The notes beneath the pieces are model-generated. The model was not told where the DNA came from and did not search any database. It was given only the letters and a program-made list of their open reading frames with translations. 64,000 bases of DNA from Apoderus coryli (lineage: Eukaryota; Arthropoda; Insecta; Coleoptera; Attelabidae). Shown in pieces: positions 34,111 to 46,157 of the stretch. The stretch covers positions 18,594,080 through 18,658,079 of the forward strand of contig OU452205.1 of NCBI GenBank assembly GCA_911728435.2, written 5' to 3'. How positions within the stretch are numbered: the first letter of the stretch is position 1; each line of letters opens with the position of its first letter. Made by a program: the position numbers and the translations under genes.

Positions 34111-34439
34111 ATTTAAAATTAATGAATTAACTCATTGTTCGCCTAGTGACTGTGTTTTTTCCCTCTTCATGTTTCTTGTATGGGACTATTAGTAATAGAT
34201 TTAAGTAAGTAGTATGTAAGTATTTAAGTATGAAATTAGAGAGTGAGTGAGAGGTGAATAACTTTTTCTACGAGGAAAATAAAGAAAACAACAGTACAAA
34301 ACTGCAAAAAATGCTACTACTAAATCAATAAATTTACCTTTTTGCAACATCGACACATACAATAAAAGCATTTTGATATATACAAGGAACTGTTTTAAAC
34401 ACGGGAGTGTACTTTTACGGTATGGTACGGCCCTTTATT
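34111..34439. other. Short non-coding spacer
   Basis: A GTAAGTAGTATGTAAGTATTT run and other simple AT-rich sequence; no gene seen. Confidence 0.45.
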
Positions 34440-35006
34440 ATATTTTTAATTGTAAACTAAAAATGTTGGAAAATCTTCGAGACGTTGTACATCCATCCAT
34501 CTGACATAAGTTATTGAAAAATATATGACACATCCATCCATCTGGCAGCTATCACTTTAGGTTAACAACACTTTTTCAGTAAAATTACTTCAAATACACA
34601 ATGGCACCTTCTAAATTTACTACTACTATTTGCAAGCAAGCAATTTGTCTGTCGGTTAGAAAAAACAATCTTACCAAAACCAAATTATGACGTGAAACTA
34701 GAGGTGCAACTATATTGGAATTTGTCAATTTATTTTGAAAGCCATTTTCATGACTATATTCTTAGAAAAGCATATGGGACAAGCAATTTCGTATATTTTT
34801 AGTAACAATCCTATCAAAAAATAACGTAAATTGCACTCTATATCTCATTTCACAACAACGAGGAGTAGCAATTTTCACTCACCTATTTTAAAGGCACGTT
34901 CCTTTTACACAACAAAAAAAGTGTGTGAGGTTAGAGTCGAACAATGTGTGCCCCAAAATATTTTACAGCTGATCTGAGTTCTAACCTATGTATAGGATGA
35001 CGTCAC
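34440..35006 (+). repeat. Macro-repeat block beta (first copy)
   Basis: Starts near AACTAAAAATGTTGGAAAAT and ends at GGATGACGTCAC. It matches 44.09-44.81 kb and partly 41.74-42.29 kb. The next block of the macro-repeat resumes at 39,449 after the inserted P-type element. Non-coding. Confidence 0.8.
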
Positions 35007-35037
35007 CAAAGATTAATCTACACAATAGATAGTCAGC
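35007..35037 (+). repeat. Left 31-bp TIR of P-type element
   Basis: Perfect complement of 39,418-39,448. The outer 12 nt, CAAAGATTAATC, are themselves nearly palindromic. Confidence 0.9.
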
Positions 35038-35408
35038 GTATATGGGAAAGAAAACAAAAATTGAAACTGTCTCGACACGAGCTACATCTATTAGAAAAAC
35101 ATGTAACCATGGAAATTATGGAAATTGTAGATGGTGTTATATGTATTGTGTTGAAATAAAATAATCATATGGGCAATGTTAGACAAGGACGAGTATACTT
35201 TCCCCTACGAGGTGGGAGTTTGTTTTTATATTATAGGTATCATATATGTACTACTGTGCAGCAGTGTTTTTTGTCGGTTAATATAAAATTATATGGTATA
35301 CGTACACCTATCTACGCAAAGATTAATGTGTATGGACGAAAATAAAAGAAATTACTATAATAGTATAAATATACAGGGCTGGTTCATTAAATGTTTTAGA
35401 CAATAATT

Positions 35409-35444
35409 TTAAATGACTAAAATAATATTATTTTAGTCATTTAA
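35409..35444. repeat. Perfect 36-bp palindrome in the P-type element
   Basis: TTAAATGACTAAAATAAT and its exact reverse complement adjoin with no loop. It is conserved in the long copy at about 53.5 kb. Possible subterminal binding site or structural signal; function unknown. Confidence 0.85.
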
Positions 35445-37011
35445 TTTTAAATTTCGGATATAAGGATGCATCAAAAAGTTATATTTAAATTAACGAAATT
35501 TGGCGTTATAGATAGGACTTCCGCTTATTATCTGATTCAGTTTTAAGGATCAAACTCAAACAGCAGATTCAACTTGTTAACATTATGAAAAAATAAATCT
35601 CAGACTCATACAGGCGTGAAATGCTACCCTAACTTTTTTATGCACATTTTTTGCGTGTGTTTCAATTCGGAGATGTAAAATCTAACAAATTATATACGTA
35701 ATAAATGTATCCTTCTGTGATATTGATAGAAAGTCATCGTTATCGCGTATTATCGATTTTAAGAAATGTTAATATTAAAAAGGCTGTGCTTTTTACAAGT
35801 TGCTGAAGTAAATAAGGTTTGAAATTTCCAGCATGACAATAATTATTTAAAAAAATACGGTTTCGAAATGCAGGATGTAAAAAATTAGAATTTTTAATCT
35901 GTTTTTAATGAAAATTTAAATCTATTGAGAAACATGGTTCAGGGTTTTTGTGAAATGTATTTTACTCCAAAGATTCTACTCATCGATTATAACCGAATTA
36001 ATTTACTCAAAAATATCTATACTAGTAAAATAACACAATTATCACAATTAGGTTCAAATTCTGCAACGCCGAATTGAAAAAAAACTTACAGTCTCCCTAA
36101 TATTGGTTTTTGTGCAATGATCATAAAACTTTAAAAAAATAACGATTTATGTAGATTGTATTGTTAACACGTTTCGTAAAAAGCTTTAAAAACCCACCAA
36201 CAGGGTGTTAAAAGTATCACGACAATAACTTTTTTCATGTTTTAACAAGTACAATCGTCTGCTTCAGATTGATCCTTAAAAACTGAATAACAGTTTCTCT
36301 ATATAAAAAAATAAAACTCGTAAATATCATCCCCAAACATTTAATTTGAATACAATTACATAACACCATATTTGAAAGTAAATAAAAAAAAACAGCATTA
36401 CCTAGTTTAACAGATTTGCAAATTGCAAATCAAAGTATCTATGTATACAGGGTGTTGCATAAGTACTTGTACAAACTTTAAAGGGTGATTCTTTGACTAA
36501 TTTTAAGATACAAATTTCATATGTACATTCAAAGTTCAAAAATAATATTATATTTAGGATTATATGCTTGTTCAATAGCATCGCAATTTGGTGCAATTCG
36601 GGATACAGGTGTATTGATGACACCAGAGCTGTCAAAAGAACTAATAAAAAATACGAAAAATAACAAAATACAAATATCATTCAAAAGACAACAATGCACA
36701 TAATAGTCGGTACCAAGCCAAATAGGTAGTAGGTAAATATAGATTTATTTTGTTTCGAGCTTGGGCTTGGCACCGACTTATTGTAATCAAAACTACCCAC
36801 CAAACGGATACATTTAATTTTACGCAGACATCTAGTGTGAGCAGGCAATATGCCCGGTGAGAGAAAGTTGATAGACGATGGCCGGACGAGAAGTAACAAC
36901 TGATTATATCCTATTGCCAACACAAGATATTCCCTGACGGGAAGCTTTATTAATGAATGGCTTGTTACATACATACATGACTTTTTAAGTTATGTTGGAA
37001 ATTTGTTTCAC

Positions 37012-37080
37012 ACTACCACACTTTCATCAGGCGGGCAGTTTCGTTGATCCACAACCCAGTGTGACCGAAATTTCCAACAT
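37012..37080 (-). ncRNA. Degenerate hammerhead ribozyme remnant
   Basis: On the minus strand GATCAACGAAACTGCCCGCC and the flanking TCACACT/AGTGTGA stem match the hammerhead at 55.3 kb, but the CTGATGA core before stem II is missing and the cleavage triplet is GCC. The same degenerate copy sits at 55,107-55,175. Not expected to cleave. Confidence 0.6.
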
Positions 37081-37126
37081 TTACAAAGAGCTTACACTAC
37101 CTGTAATTATGATATGTCATTCATCT

Positions 37127-37875
37127 ACGGGTGGCGGAATATATACTGCATCCACGGTATCAGTCTGCAGTAAATCCTCATCCTCCTCCAATATAGCTAA
37201 AAGCTCAGCAGATAACTAAGGCATTCTGTTTTTCCAAGACATCATTATAACCAAACAAATTATTTAAAAAAAAATTAACAAACAGAACCATAATTATCAC
37301 TTACTTCAAGTCAATATTTTCCAGAGCTTCACTTTATATTTTATATATAATATAATTTTAAATCACAATAATTATAACTTAGTATCTTTGTTGACACTCA
37401 CTAAGAAGAATCACACACAAATTATATAAGAAACAAAATAAATGCTACCTAATTGTGGGTCAGCGAAGGGCGCGACATTATGGCGCCTTCTTACCGGAAT
37501 TCCCAACGTTGCGTATACGCAACATTAGGAAAAATGATCCGATATGCAAAAACTATACATGTTTTGTAAAATATCATATAACGCCCTTTTTACTAAAGAT
37601 CATGGGAATCTAAATCCATAATTTGAAATATCTCATCCGTTTCTGTGTCAGACAAATAGATTGACGAATATATGAAATGATAAATCTCAAAATGTTGCGA
37701 GTTCATAAATTCGCACAAAATAAATATCTTAACTCTGTCGACATATTTCTTAAAACGTAAAGTCTTTGTTGTATTTTGAAAAAATTGTAGCAACAAAAAA
37801 GTATTTTTTTTACTGGCACATTGGAAAAAAAAATTTTAAAAATGTTTCGTTTACGCAACGTTGGGGATTAATGGG
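37127..37875 (-). mobile_element. Right half of the piggyBac derivative
   Basis: Same as 62,762-63,510: the end GGGGATTAATGGG precedes TTAA, and the internal GTTGCGTATACGCAAC palindrome is present. The left half was removed by the deletion that shaped this P-type copy. Confidence 0.8.
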
Positions 37876-38168
37876 TTAAGTACTAAGTGTCAGTTATCAG
37901 TTATAATTTTTTATTTTCCAAGAAAGCGAAACGAGATATTTAAAACGGCATTGCGCCGCCCTCATGTATACCTCCGGGGGCGGCATCGAAAATCGCTACA
38001 CGTCACAAACTTGTAAATGCTTAGAACTACCCCTATGTCAAATTTCTATTTTCTATCTTTTTTGTTTGATACCCAAAGCCCTATTCCTACCGAAGTTATT
38101 ATTTACCCGAAGAAACATTAAAAAGAAGTAAAATTTAAGTACCTAAACCTATAAAGTGGAACTTATAC

Positions 38169-38310
38169 CTGAATTTATAACCCATTTTCTGCATCGATCT
38201 TCTTCTTTAGGAAATCGAAAGAAATGTACCTCTCGATTGTTTCTGTAACTGTTGTTACAATTTCGAAAAGCACATTGGTTACGACTTAATTTCGAATTGT
38301 TTCTTTCCAT
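38169..38310 (-). CDS. THAP exon 1 of P-type transposase (short copy)
   Basis: The ATG exon encodes 47 residues plus one base and ends at a GTATAAG donor. It holds the first half of a THAP zinc finger: Cys13 and Cys18 in NQCAFRNC, then HFFRFPKEEDRCRKW, with the conserved Trp (TGG). The matching second exon is deleted in this element. A truncated product could at most be an incomplete DNA-binding domain. Confidence 0.85.
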
Positions 38311-39417
38311 TTTCACAAAACACAAAAATTATTTAGTCACTAACTAGGAAGTTTCTCAAATAAAAAAAAAACACAACACAAAATAATATAATTAGTCTAA
38401 AATTAGAAAAACACAAAATAAGTTAAAAAATATTCACAAAAAAAATAACTACGCAGCCAAAGATTAAATTTAATTTAATATATTAGGTAATTCTCTTCAA
38501 AACAAAATCAGTAGGTATGAAAACAACCATAATATGTATACCTAATATAATATAGGTAGCACTGATAATTTTTTTATTATAGGTATTATAAGATCTACAA
38601 CAATCTTGTTACATCTTTGCCACATTGTCTACGTGAAATATTTAAAATATATGTAATAAATTGAAAAAGTATCTAGTCAATTCTTAAGTGGAGTTATAAT
38701 TTTGACAAAGAATAATGTACATTAATACCTACTTGATTTCGGTATTGGTATAAAAGTCTAATATCCACGAAATAAATTTAATATACCTAATAATCATTAA
38801 TCCATGCCATACAACATGTTTCAAGACTAGACCAGTCCCATAAACAGTGGCGAGCAATAATTAAATCAAAAGCTTTTAGCTTTTAGATATTTAGATTTTT
38901 TTATATACATCAACAAATTATTACAATGGAGCCAGAAGTATGTTTCTATCTAAAAGCTTTTCATTTAATGATTGTTCGCCACTGATCATGGGACTGGTCT
39001 AGTCTTGAAACATGTATGACATGGATTAAATATTATTATATTAAATTTAATTCATAGAGATAAGGCTTTTATTTCAATACTGTACTTGTAATAAATCACC
39101 CTGTGTGTTTCTTTTACCGACGAATCGGCAACAGCACGACACACACCACATTCGCTTGTTTTTTTTTCTACCCTCCCTACGTATCCCCTCCAGATTAATA
39201 CAGAATTTCATCAATCTCTCTCTCTGACAATACAGCATTGTCGGTGCATAACTGTTGCAAATGATGTAAATAATTGTTATACGTTGCGTTTTGTTTCTGA
39301 TATTAATAAACTACAAAACGGTTTCTGGCTGTGACAATACTGCTCTATGCTTTACACGCTAGTCTACGCCACGTAGTGGCTGGCATACTTAGAGATGTTC
39401 TCATTTTAATGCATTGG

Positions 39418-39448
39418 GCTGACTATCTATTGTGTAGATTAATCTTTG
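39418..39448 (-). repeat. Right 31-bp TIR of P-type element
   Basis: Ends AGATTAATCTTTG and is followed by ACGTCAC. Confidence 0.9.
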
Positions 39449-40688
39449 ACGTCACAAATGAATCTAAAATACTTACATAATATAATTTTAATCTTTTGGT
39501 ACCGAATCAGTTCTTTCATTACTGTTTTTGTTACACAAATTCTAAGTAGTAGGTATATTAAAAACTTTCAATGAAACTAAATATGTGATTTTGTACCTAT
39601 ATTAAACAAGTAGCCATATACCTATAATAGGTATCCATATAAATAGAAGTAAGGAATAAAGAACTACCTATAGTAAAATTAAACTGCTACTTATTTATCT
39701 TATACCTAGAAAATCACGTACCTATAATTACGCTTACTTGCTCAATGTTTTTATTTCAAAATACACAATAATTAAAATTCCTTAAACTACAAATACAAAC
39801 AATACACTTTACAGTTTTGTGTTAAGTGCATAGGTAATTTAACTATATGAATAAACTAAATTTGGCCTACGGGCGACTTTATCACACACATTTTAAAAAC
39901 ATTGGTATATTAATAGGTATAACCTACACACACTGAAAATATTATAATAAACCGAACGAAATTTCATAATTTCTAAACACCAAATCATGATTTTGTCTAT
40001 GTCGCCTGAGCAGAGCTCCGTTGTTGGTCACTTTATGGTCCACAAAATTTTAAACAAACGGCTGTATGTCCACATTTTGAGCGCCTCTATTTTGTTGATA
40101 GTGTCAGTTTGGGTTAGGTATTAACAATTTCTCACTAAAATTACTTCAAATACACAATGGCACCTTCTACATTTACTACAAATATTTTTAATAACCATTT
40201 TATAACAATACAATTTAACAACATGTTGATAGGAATTGATCTTAAACATGAAAATAATGGCGAAAACTGTTAGGCTATTAATGTAAACAAAGAAAACCAA
40301 ATTATGACGTGAACTAGAAGTGTCAACCAAACAAAAATAAGTGACACCAACGTTAGAAAAAAATTCTGCCAAATTATGACAAACCAACGAACCATGATAG
40401 ACAGATAGTCCTAAAATTAACGTCCGCCGCTATTAACGTTAACGTTAATTTAACACCAACGATTTTCAAATAGACAGATGTGGTATGTTTATAAAATAAT
40501 GTCACCTATGATGATAATCATATTATAGTCAGCCATTTTTAGACTAGCAGATTTAAAATACCTATCTAATATATTTATAGTAGGTATTTAGTATACAATT
40601 TTATAAGGATATTGAATTTGACAAGTGGATTTATTATTTAAATTAAGTATTTATCAGATTATAACAAAATTAATTAATAAGTAACATG
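39449..40688 (+). repeat. Macro-repeat blocks gamma and alpha (first copy)
   Basis: Gamma (to about 40,005) matches 44,807-45,390. Alpha (40,030-40,600) matches 43,690-44,075 and partly 45,455-45,560, and carries a TTAACGTTAACGTTAA palindrome. Non-coding; short frames in it are not conserved. Confidence 0.78.
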
Positions 40689-41560
40689 TACAGGGTGATG
40701 CAAAAAAAAACATTAATTAGCCAACATTTTACAAATTTGCCAGATTGTAATCAAATAAATTTTCAATGTTTAGAAATTTTTAGCATACACTTAAATTTAT
40801 ATACGGGGTGAGTCAAAAATGTATTTGTTTATTTGTTAAGGACAGAAAAGTAATATTTTCAGTACTTTTAAAATTTTTTTAGATTTCAATTCTAGATTTT
40901 TTAGAGGTCAAACTATAAGCTCGTAGAGGTTATATACGAGGTAACTCAAAAATGTCTCTATTTATTTCTCAAGACTTTTAGGCACGACAGGACCTAATAA
41001 ATAGAAACAATTTTAATTTTTTCAGTTTGCTAGAATGGTCTCATACATTTTTAGTATAAGCACTTTAAATTTATATACGCGGTGAGTCAAAAATTTATTT
41101 ATTTATTTTGTTAAGGGCAAAAAAGTAATATTTTCAGTAATTTTTTGATTTCAATTCAAGAGTTCTTTGAAAGTTAAACTATAAGCTCCTAGAGGTGATC
41201 TACGGGGAAACTCAAAAATGTTTCTATTTATTTTCAATATTTTTAAGTATGGTAAATCCTAATATATAGAAACATTTTCAGATTTATTTAGTTTTTTAGA
41301 TTGGTTATGAAATTATTGCACAAGGTGGTTAAACATTTGATCTACGAGGTAACTCAAAAATGTTTCTACTTATTTTCAATATTTTTAGGTACGGTAGATA
41401 CAAATTTTTTTATTTTTTTTTTAGTTTTTTAGATTGGTTATAAAATTATGGCACAGGGTGGTTAAACATGTGATCTACAGGGTAACTCAAAAATGTTTTT
41501 GTATTTCTAGGTAGAATGGGCTCATCAAATTTTTATACAGGGTGTATCTGTCTCATTTAA
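40689..41560 (+). repeat. Degenerate tandem array, ~130-bp units starting TACAGGGTG-like
   Basis: Units begin near 40,689, 40,801, 40,934, 41,075, 41,200, 41,340, 41,473 and 41,536 with variants of TACGGGGTAACTCAAAAATG, followed by TTTCTATTTATTTTCAATAT and TAGGTACGGTAGA. The spacing is mostly 112-140 bp. Confidence 0.82.
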
Positions 41561-41734
41561 AATTTCACCAGTTTGGAACCTACATTATTAATGGCAATTT
41601 TATTTTCGAAAATTTTAAATAGGCTACTTTTCAACTGTGATTTAATGCGGTCTCACTATTTTATTAATTAATTTAATTACATCTACACTTAAGTGTGCGA
41701 CGCAGAGGGAGATATCAACTATTTCTTGGGCTAT

Positions 41735-42290
41735 TCACAAACATATGATTACATCCATCCATCTGACGGCTTTCATGACACAGTCACTTTAGGTTATTAT
41801 CACTTTTTCAGTAAAATTACTTTAAATACACAATGACAACTTCTAAATTTACTACAACCATATGGAATAACCATTTTAGAACACTACAATATACAACATG
41901 TTGATAGAAATTGATATTAAACATGAAAATAATGCCAAAAACTCTTAGACTATTAATGTAAACAAAGAAAATAATAAACTATTTGACACAAGCAATTTGT
42001 CTGGCATGTTAGAAAAAACATCTTACCATAACCAAATTATGACGTGAAACTAGAGGTGCAAGTATATTGGAATTTGTCGATTTTTTTTTGAAAACCATTT
42101 TCATGACTATATTCTTAGAAAAACATGGGAGAAGCAATTTCGTATATTTTTAGTCACAATTGTGTTAAAGAATGACGTACACATTTGTAAATTCTATTGA
42201 AAAAGCATTAATCTTTAAAAATATGACTCACTTCACACATACTACGTTCCTTTTATAAATATCACTATTCCAAATGTCATGTAAACTGTG
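41735..42290 (+). repeat. Macro-repeat block beta (partial second copy)
   Basis: Shares CATCCATCCATCTGACGGC, TAAATACACAATGACAACTT and GAAGCAATTTCGTATATTTT with the other beta blocks; ends before the GACGTCAC segment. Confidence 0.75.
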
Positions 42291-43689
42291 ACAGCTACCC
42301 CACACAAAAAAATTTCGATATCAATAAATAATTGGTTGTATTGGAAGCACCTAGCTGACAAACCCTCCTTTCCTGTCAAAACTGATGCTTAATTATTTAA
42401 AAATTAATGCAAATATACTGAACCCTACCTCCAAAGAAGTAAAGATTTTCCATAGTGTCAAATTATAACATAAATCCATCTGTCATAATAATTAACATGT
42501 ACTATACTGTCTATAGTAAAACAACGTAAATACAATAATTTCCAAAAATATTACTGTAAAAAAAAGACAGAATGGAAATTGAAAAAGAGTATATACCGGA
42601 AGGTAAGTGTACAATTATATAAAATAGGGTTATCACCGTACACTTTGATGAAATTATTTGTTGACATGCCGCAACCACTTAACTTACCATTATTTGTAGG
42701 AAAAACTCAAAATACGATATCAAGTGAGACGGTACAGAAAATAAATAACATGGCTCATTTTCCACATTAGTTTTACAACATATATGCAAACACATTGGGG
42801 TCATAAAAGGAGAGGTTTTAGTTCATGTGTTACCAGTTACGAATGACGAATAAAACTATGAATCTTTCACCTACATGCTAGGTAAAATATTTACAACATA
42901 TTATCACAATTAAATCTTACCATATACACCTTATCAGCATACGAAGGCACTTCTAAAACTACCAGATAGACGTCTGAATCTCTAACCACCACTGAAAAGC
43001 ATCTATACTCAATAAAAACTTTCCAAAAACCATAACAAGAATTTAATACCTATCAACTTTAAACTATTCTTACTCAATGGACATTAGATTTATTCCAATA
43101 ACAATATCTAAGTGTTTTATTTCTTACTTTAGAGCAAACTTGAATCCATTTTTCAAGTTATACCTACTGTACCGAGGAAAAGCTATCTAATTAAAATTTC
43201 TATTACGAGGGCAACATCGGTAGGTAGGTACATTATTATTATTATTACCTGTTATTCTATTTAGATTTGCTTGAAACTAAACTAAAGGTTACCTCAGGTT
43301 TTACATATTACTAGGTGCCGAATACCTACTTATGTCTGTTTTTGTTCAAAAAGTAATTACAGACATCCTAGATGTATCATGAAACAAAATAGGTACGTAA
43401 TTTTGTACAAGCTTAACTAAGTATAGCCACTATGTATTCATATCAATAGTAAGTACTTATCTACACTAAAATAAAGTTGCTATACTTATTGTTTCGATAC
43501 AAAACTACCTTACCTATTCGTACTATCTCCAATAATTGTATTTAAATACACGTACGTAAATACAACAAATCAATATAGATGATAATAGAGTTAACTACAC
43601 TTAATGATTTACAAACAACCTATTACTAAACTAGATTAGTCCACCTTTTTTTAAACATTGAATATTTCACATTGAAAACTTTCTTCGTT
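42291..43689. other. AT-rich stretch without recognised genes
   Basis: Includes a short (ATT)n run near 43,232. No coding evidence. Confidence 0.5.
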
Positions 43690-45650
43690 CTTGGTCACAA
43701 AATTTTAAACAAACACCTGTATGTCCACATTTTGAACGCCTCTATTTTGTTGATAGTGTTACTTAGGGTTATTAACAATTTTTCAACTGTCAAGCAAATT
43801 ATTAGTAAAAAAGTGACACCAACGTTAGGAAAAAAAATTACCAAATTTTGACAAACCAACGAACCAAAATAGAGAGATATGGTAGTCCTAAAAATAACGT
43901 CCACCGCTATTAACGTTAACGTTAATTTAACACCAACGATTTTAAATAGAGAGATATGGTAATCCTAGAAAATAACGTCACCTATGATGACAACCATATT
44001 ATAGGCAGCCATTTTTAGGCTAGCAGATTTAAAATACCTATCTAATATATTTATAGTAGGTATTTAGTATAAACATAAATAGATTTTTAATTGTGAACTA
44101 AAAATGTTGGAAAATGTTGATGCCGTCGTACAAATTTCGATGTGACGGCTCTAATGACACTGTCACTTGAGGTTATTAAGACTTTTCCACTAAAATTACT
44201 TCCAAATACACAATGACAACTTCTAAATTTACTACAACTATATGGAATAACCATTTTATAACACTACAATATACAACATGTTGATACAAATTGATCTTAA
44301 ACATGAAAATAATGATGAAAACCGCTCGACTATTAATGTAAATAATAAACTATTTGACACAAGGAACTGTCAAGCAAATTATTAGTAAAATAAGTGGCAC
44401 CAACGTTAGAACAACATATTACCAAATTATGACGTGAAACTAAAGGTGTCGACTATCTTGAAATTTGTCGATTTTTTTTTCAAACCATTTTCAGGACAGT
44501 ATTATTAGCAAAACATATGGGACAAGCAATTTCGTATATTTTTAGTCACAATCGTTTCAAAGAATAACGTAAATTGCATTGAACAAGTTTTAATCTTTAA
44601 ATCTGACTTCACAATAACGAGGTGTAGAACTCAAAATATCAACAATACTCACTCACCTATTTTAAACGCACGTTCCTTACGTGCGACAGAATTAGAAAAG
44701 ATGAACTTTAAAAGAAGTGTGTGAGGTTAGAGTCGAACAATGTGGGCCTCAAAATATTTTACAGCTGAACTGAGTTGTAACATATGTATAGGATGACGTC
44801 ACAAATTAATCTAAAATACTTACATTTAGTTTTAATCTTTTGATACCGAATCAGTTCTTTCATTACTGTTTTTGTTACAAAAATCCTAGGTAGTAGGTAT
44901 ATTAAAAACTTTCAATGAAACTAAATATACATACGTGATTTTGTACCTATATTAAACAAGTAGCCACATACATATAGGTATCCATATAAATATAAGTAAG
45001 GAATAAGAAACTACCTATAGTAAACTTAATTTGCTACTTATTTATCTTATACCTAGAAAATCACGTACCTATAACTCCGCTTACAACCTTAATATGTTTT
45101 TATTTCAAAATACACAATAATTAAAATTCCTTAAACTACAAATACAAACAATACAAACGATAATATTAATTACACCCGTGTCTTGTGTGATATTATTAAT
45201 TAATTATTATATTAATAAACTAAATTTGGGCTACGGCCGACTTTAAGGACAGTGGATTCTTCTGGTTTTTCACACACATTTTAAAAACATTGGTAAATTA
45301 ATAGGTATAACCTACACACAATAAAAATATTATAATAAACCCAACGAAATTTCATAATTTCTAACACCAAATCATGATTTTTTCTATGTCCCATTCACTG
45401 TTCACAATCAAACTTAGATCTTCTTTATTGTGATAAATAAAATGCATTCTTTGCAGAGCGTCGTTGTTGATAATGACAACCATTTTATAGGCAACAATTT
45501 TTAGGCTAGCAGATTTAAAATACCTATCTAATATATTTCAAGTAGTTAATTAGTATAAAATTTTATAAAGTTTTTGAATTTGACAAGTAGATTTATTATT
45601 TAAATTAAGTATTTATATGTAACAACATTAATTAATAAGCAGCATGTACA
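43690..45650 (+). repeat. Macro-repeat alpha-beta-gamma copy with empty P-element site
   Basis: Alpha (43,690-44,075), beta (44,100-44,806) and gamma (44,807-45,390) follow in uninterrupted order, then a partial alpha. At 44,798-44,806 TGACGTCAC occurs once, where the first copy has the 4.4-kb insertion. Confidence 0.8.
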
Positions 45651-45890
45651 GGGTGATATAAAAAAACAGGTGATCTACGGGGTAACTCAAAAATGTTTCT
45701 ATTTATTTTCAATATTTGTAGGTACGGTAGACGTAATAGCTAGAAAAATTCTCAGATTTTTTCAGATTGGTTATGAAATTATTGCACAGGGTGGTTAAAA
45801 AAAGTTTTTATATATTTCTTTTGTTTCACAGTATTTTTAGATAGAATGGGCCCATAAAATTTTTATACAGGGTCCCATTTAAAATTCCAC
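45651..45890 (+). repeat. Short array of TACAGGGTG-like units
   Basis: TACAGGGTGATATAAA, CTACGGGGTAACTCAAAAAT and TACAGGGTCCC-type starts; related to the longer array at 40.7-41.6 kb. Confidence 0.75.
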
Positions 45891-45939
45891 CAGTTAGGTA
45901 GTTGGAACCTATATTATTATAATTAAAATAGAATACTTG

Positions 45940-46157
45940 TTATCAAGTTTCTGTGGCGTCATTGATTGGTTAGAGATTCGAATCCCAGCTCTGGAAATAC
46001 TTCTTTTAATTTTTTTTTTCTTGAATTTTTTTTTTGAATTTTTTTTTTGGATTTTTTTTAAAAAATTTTTTTTCTGAATTTTTTTTTTAAATTTTTTTTT
46101 AAATTTTTTTTTTTTTTAATTTTCTTTTTTGACTTTTTTTTTTTAATTTTTTTTTAT
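45940..46157 (+). repeat. tRNA-like fragment followed by a T-rich minisatellite
   Basis: GATTCGAATCCCAGCTCTGG is the B-box part of the tRNA-like repeat. It runs directly into about 155 bp of TTTTTTTTGAATTTTTTTT-type units, likely an expanded oligo-T tail. Confidence 0.7.

Larger units (their letters stand above)
35007..39448 (+). mobile_element. 4.4-kb internally deleted P-type (THAP) element
   Basis: 31-bp perfect TIRs begin CAAAGATTAATCTACACAAT. The element is flanked by ACGTCAC (7 bp, or GACGTCAC as 8 bp depending on where the end is drawn), and the paralogous site at 44.8 kb has a single GACGTCAC without the element. Its left 2.1 kb equals 53,101-55,223 and its next 1.24 kb equals 62,762-64,000, with a handful of differences by eye. 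The joint is at CATCT (37,122-37,126), present on both sides of the lost 7.5 kb in the long copy. It keeps THAP exon 1 and half of a piggyBac element but has no catalytic exon, so it needs transposase from elsewhere. Confidence 0.88.

Noticed and set aside
36402..36974. Two frames of 92 and 97 codons, identical at 54,499-55,071
   Set aside because: They are shared only because the two P-type copies are almost identical; no domain, no codon bias, and the surrounding non-coding DNA is equally conserved.
37593..37796. 67-codon frame repeated at 63,228-63,431
   Set aside because: Lies in the piggyBac derivative's non-coding part and is conserved for the same reason; no similarity to transposase.
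40121..40387. 88-codon minus-strand frame in macro-repeat alpha
   Set aside because: Not preserved as a frame in the other alpha copy; the block is non-coding.
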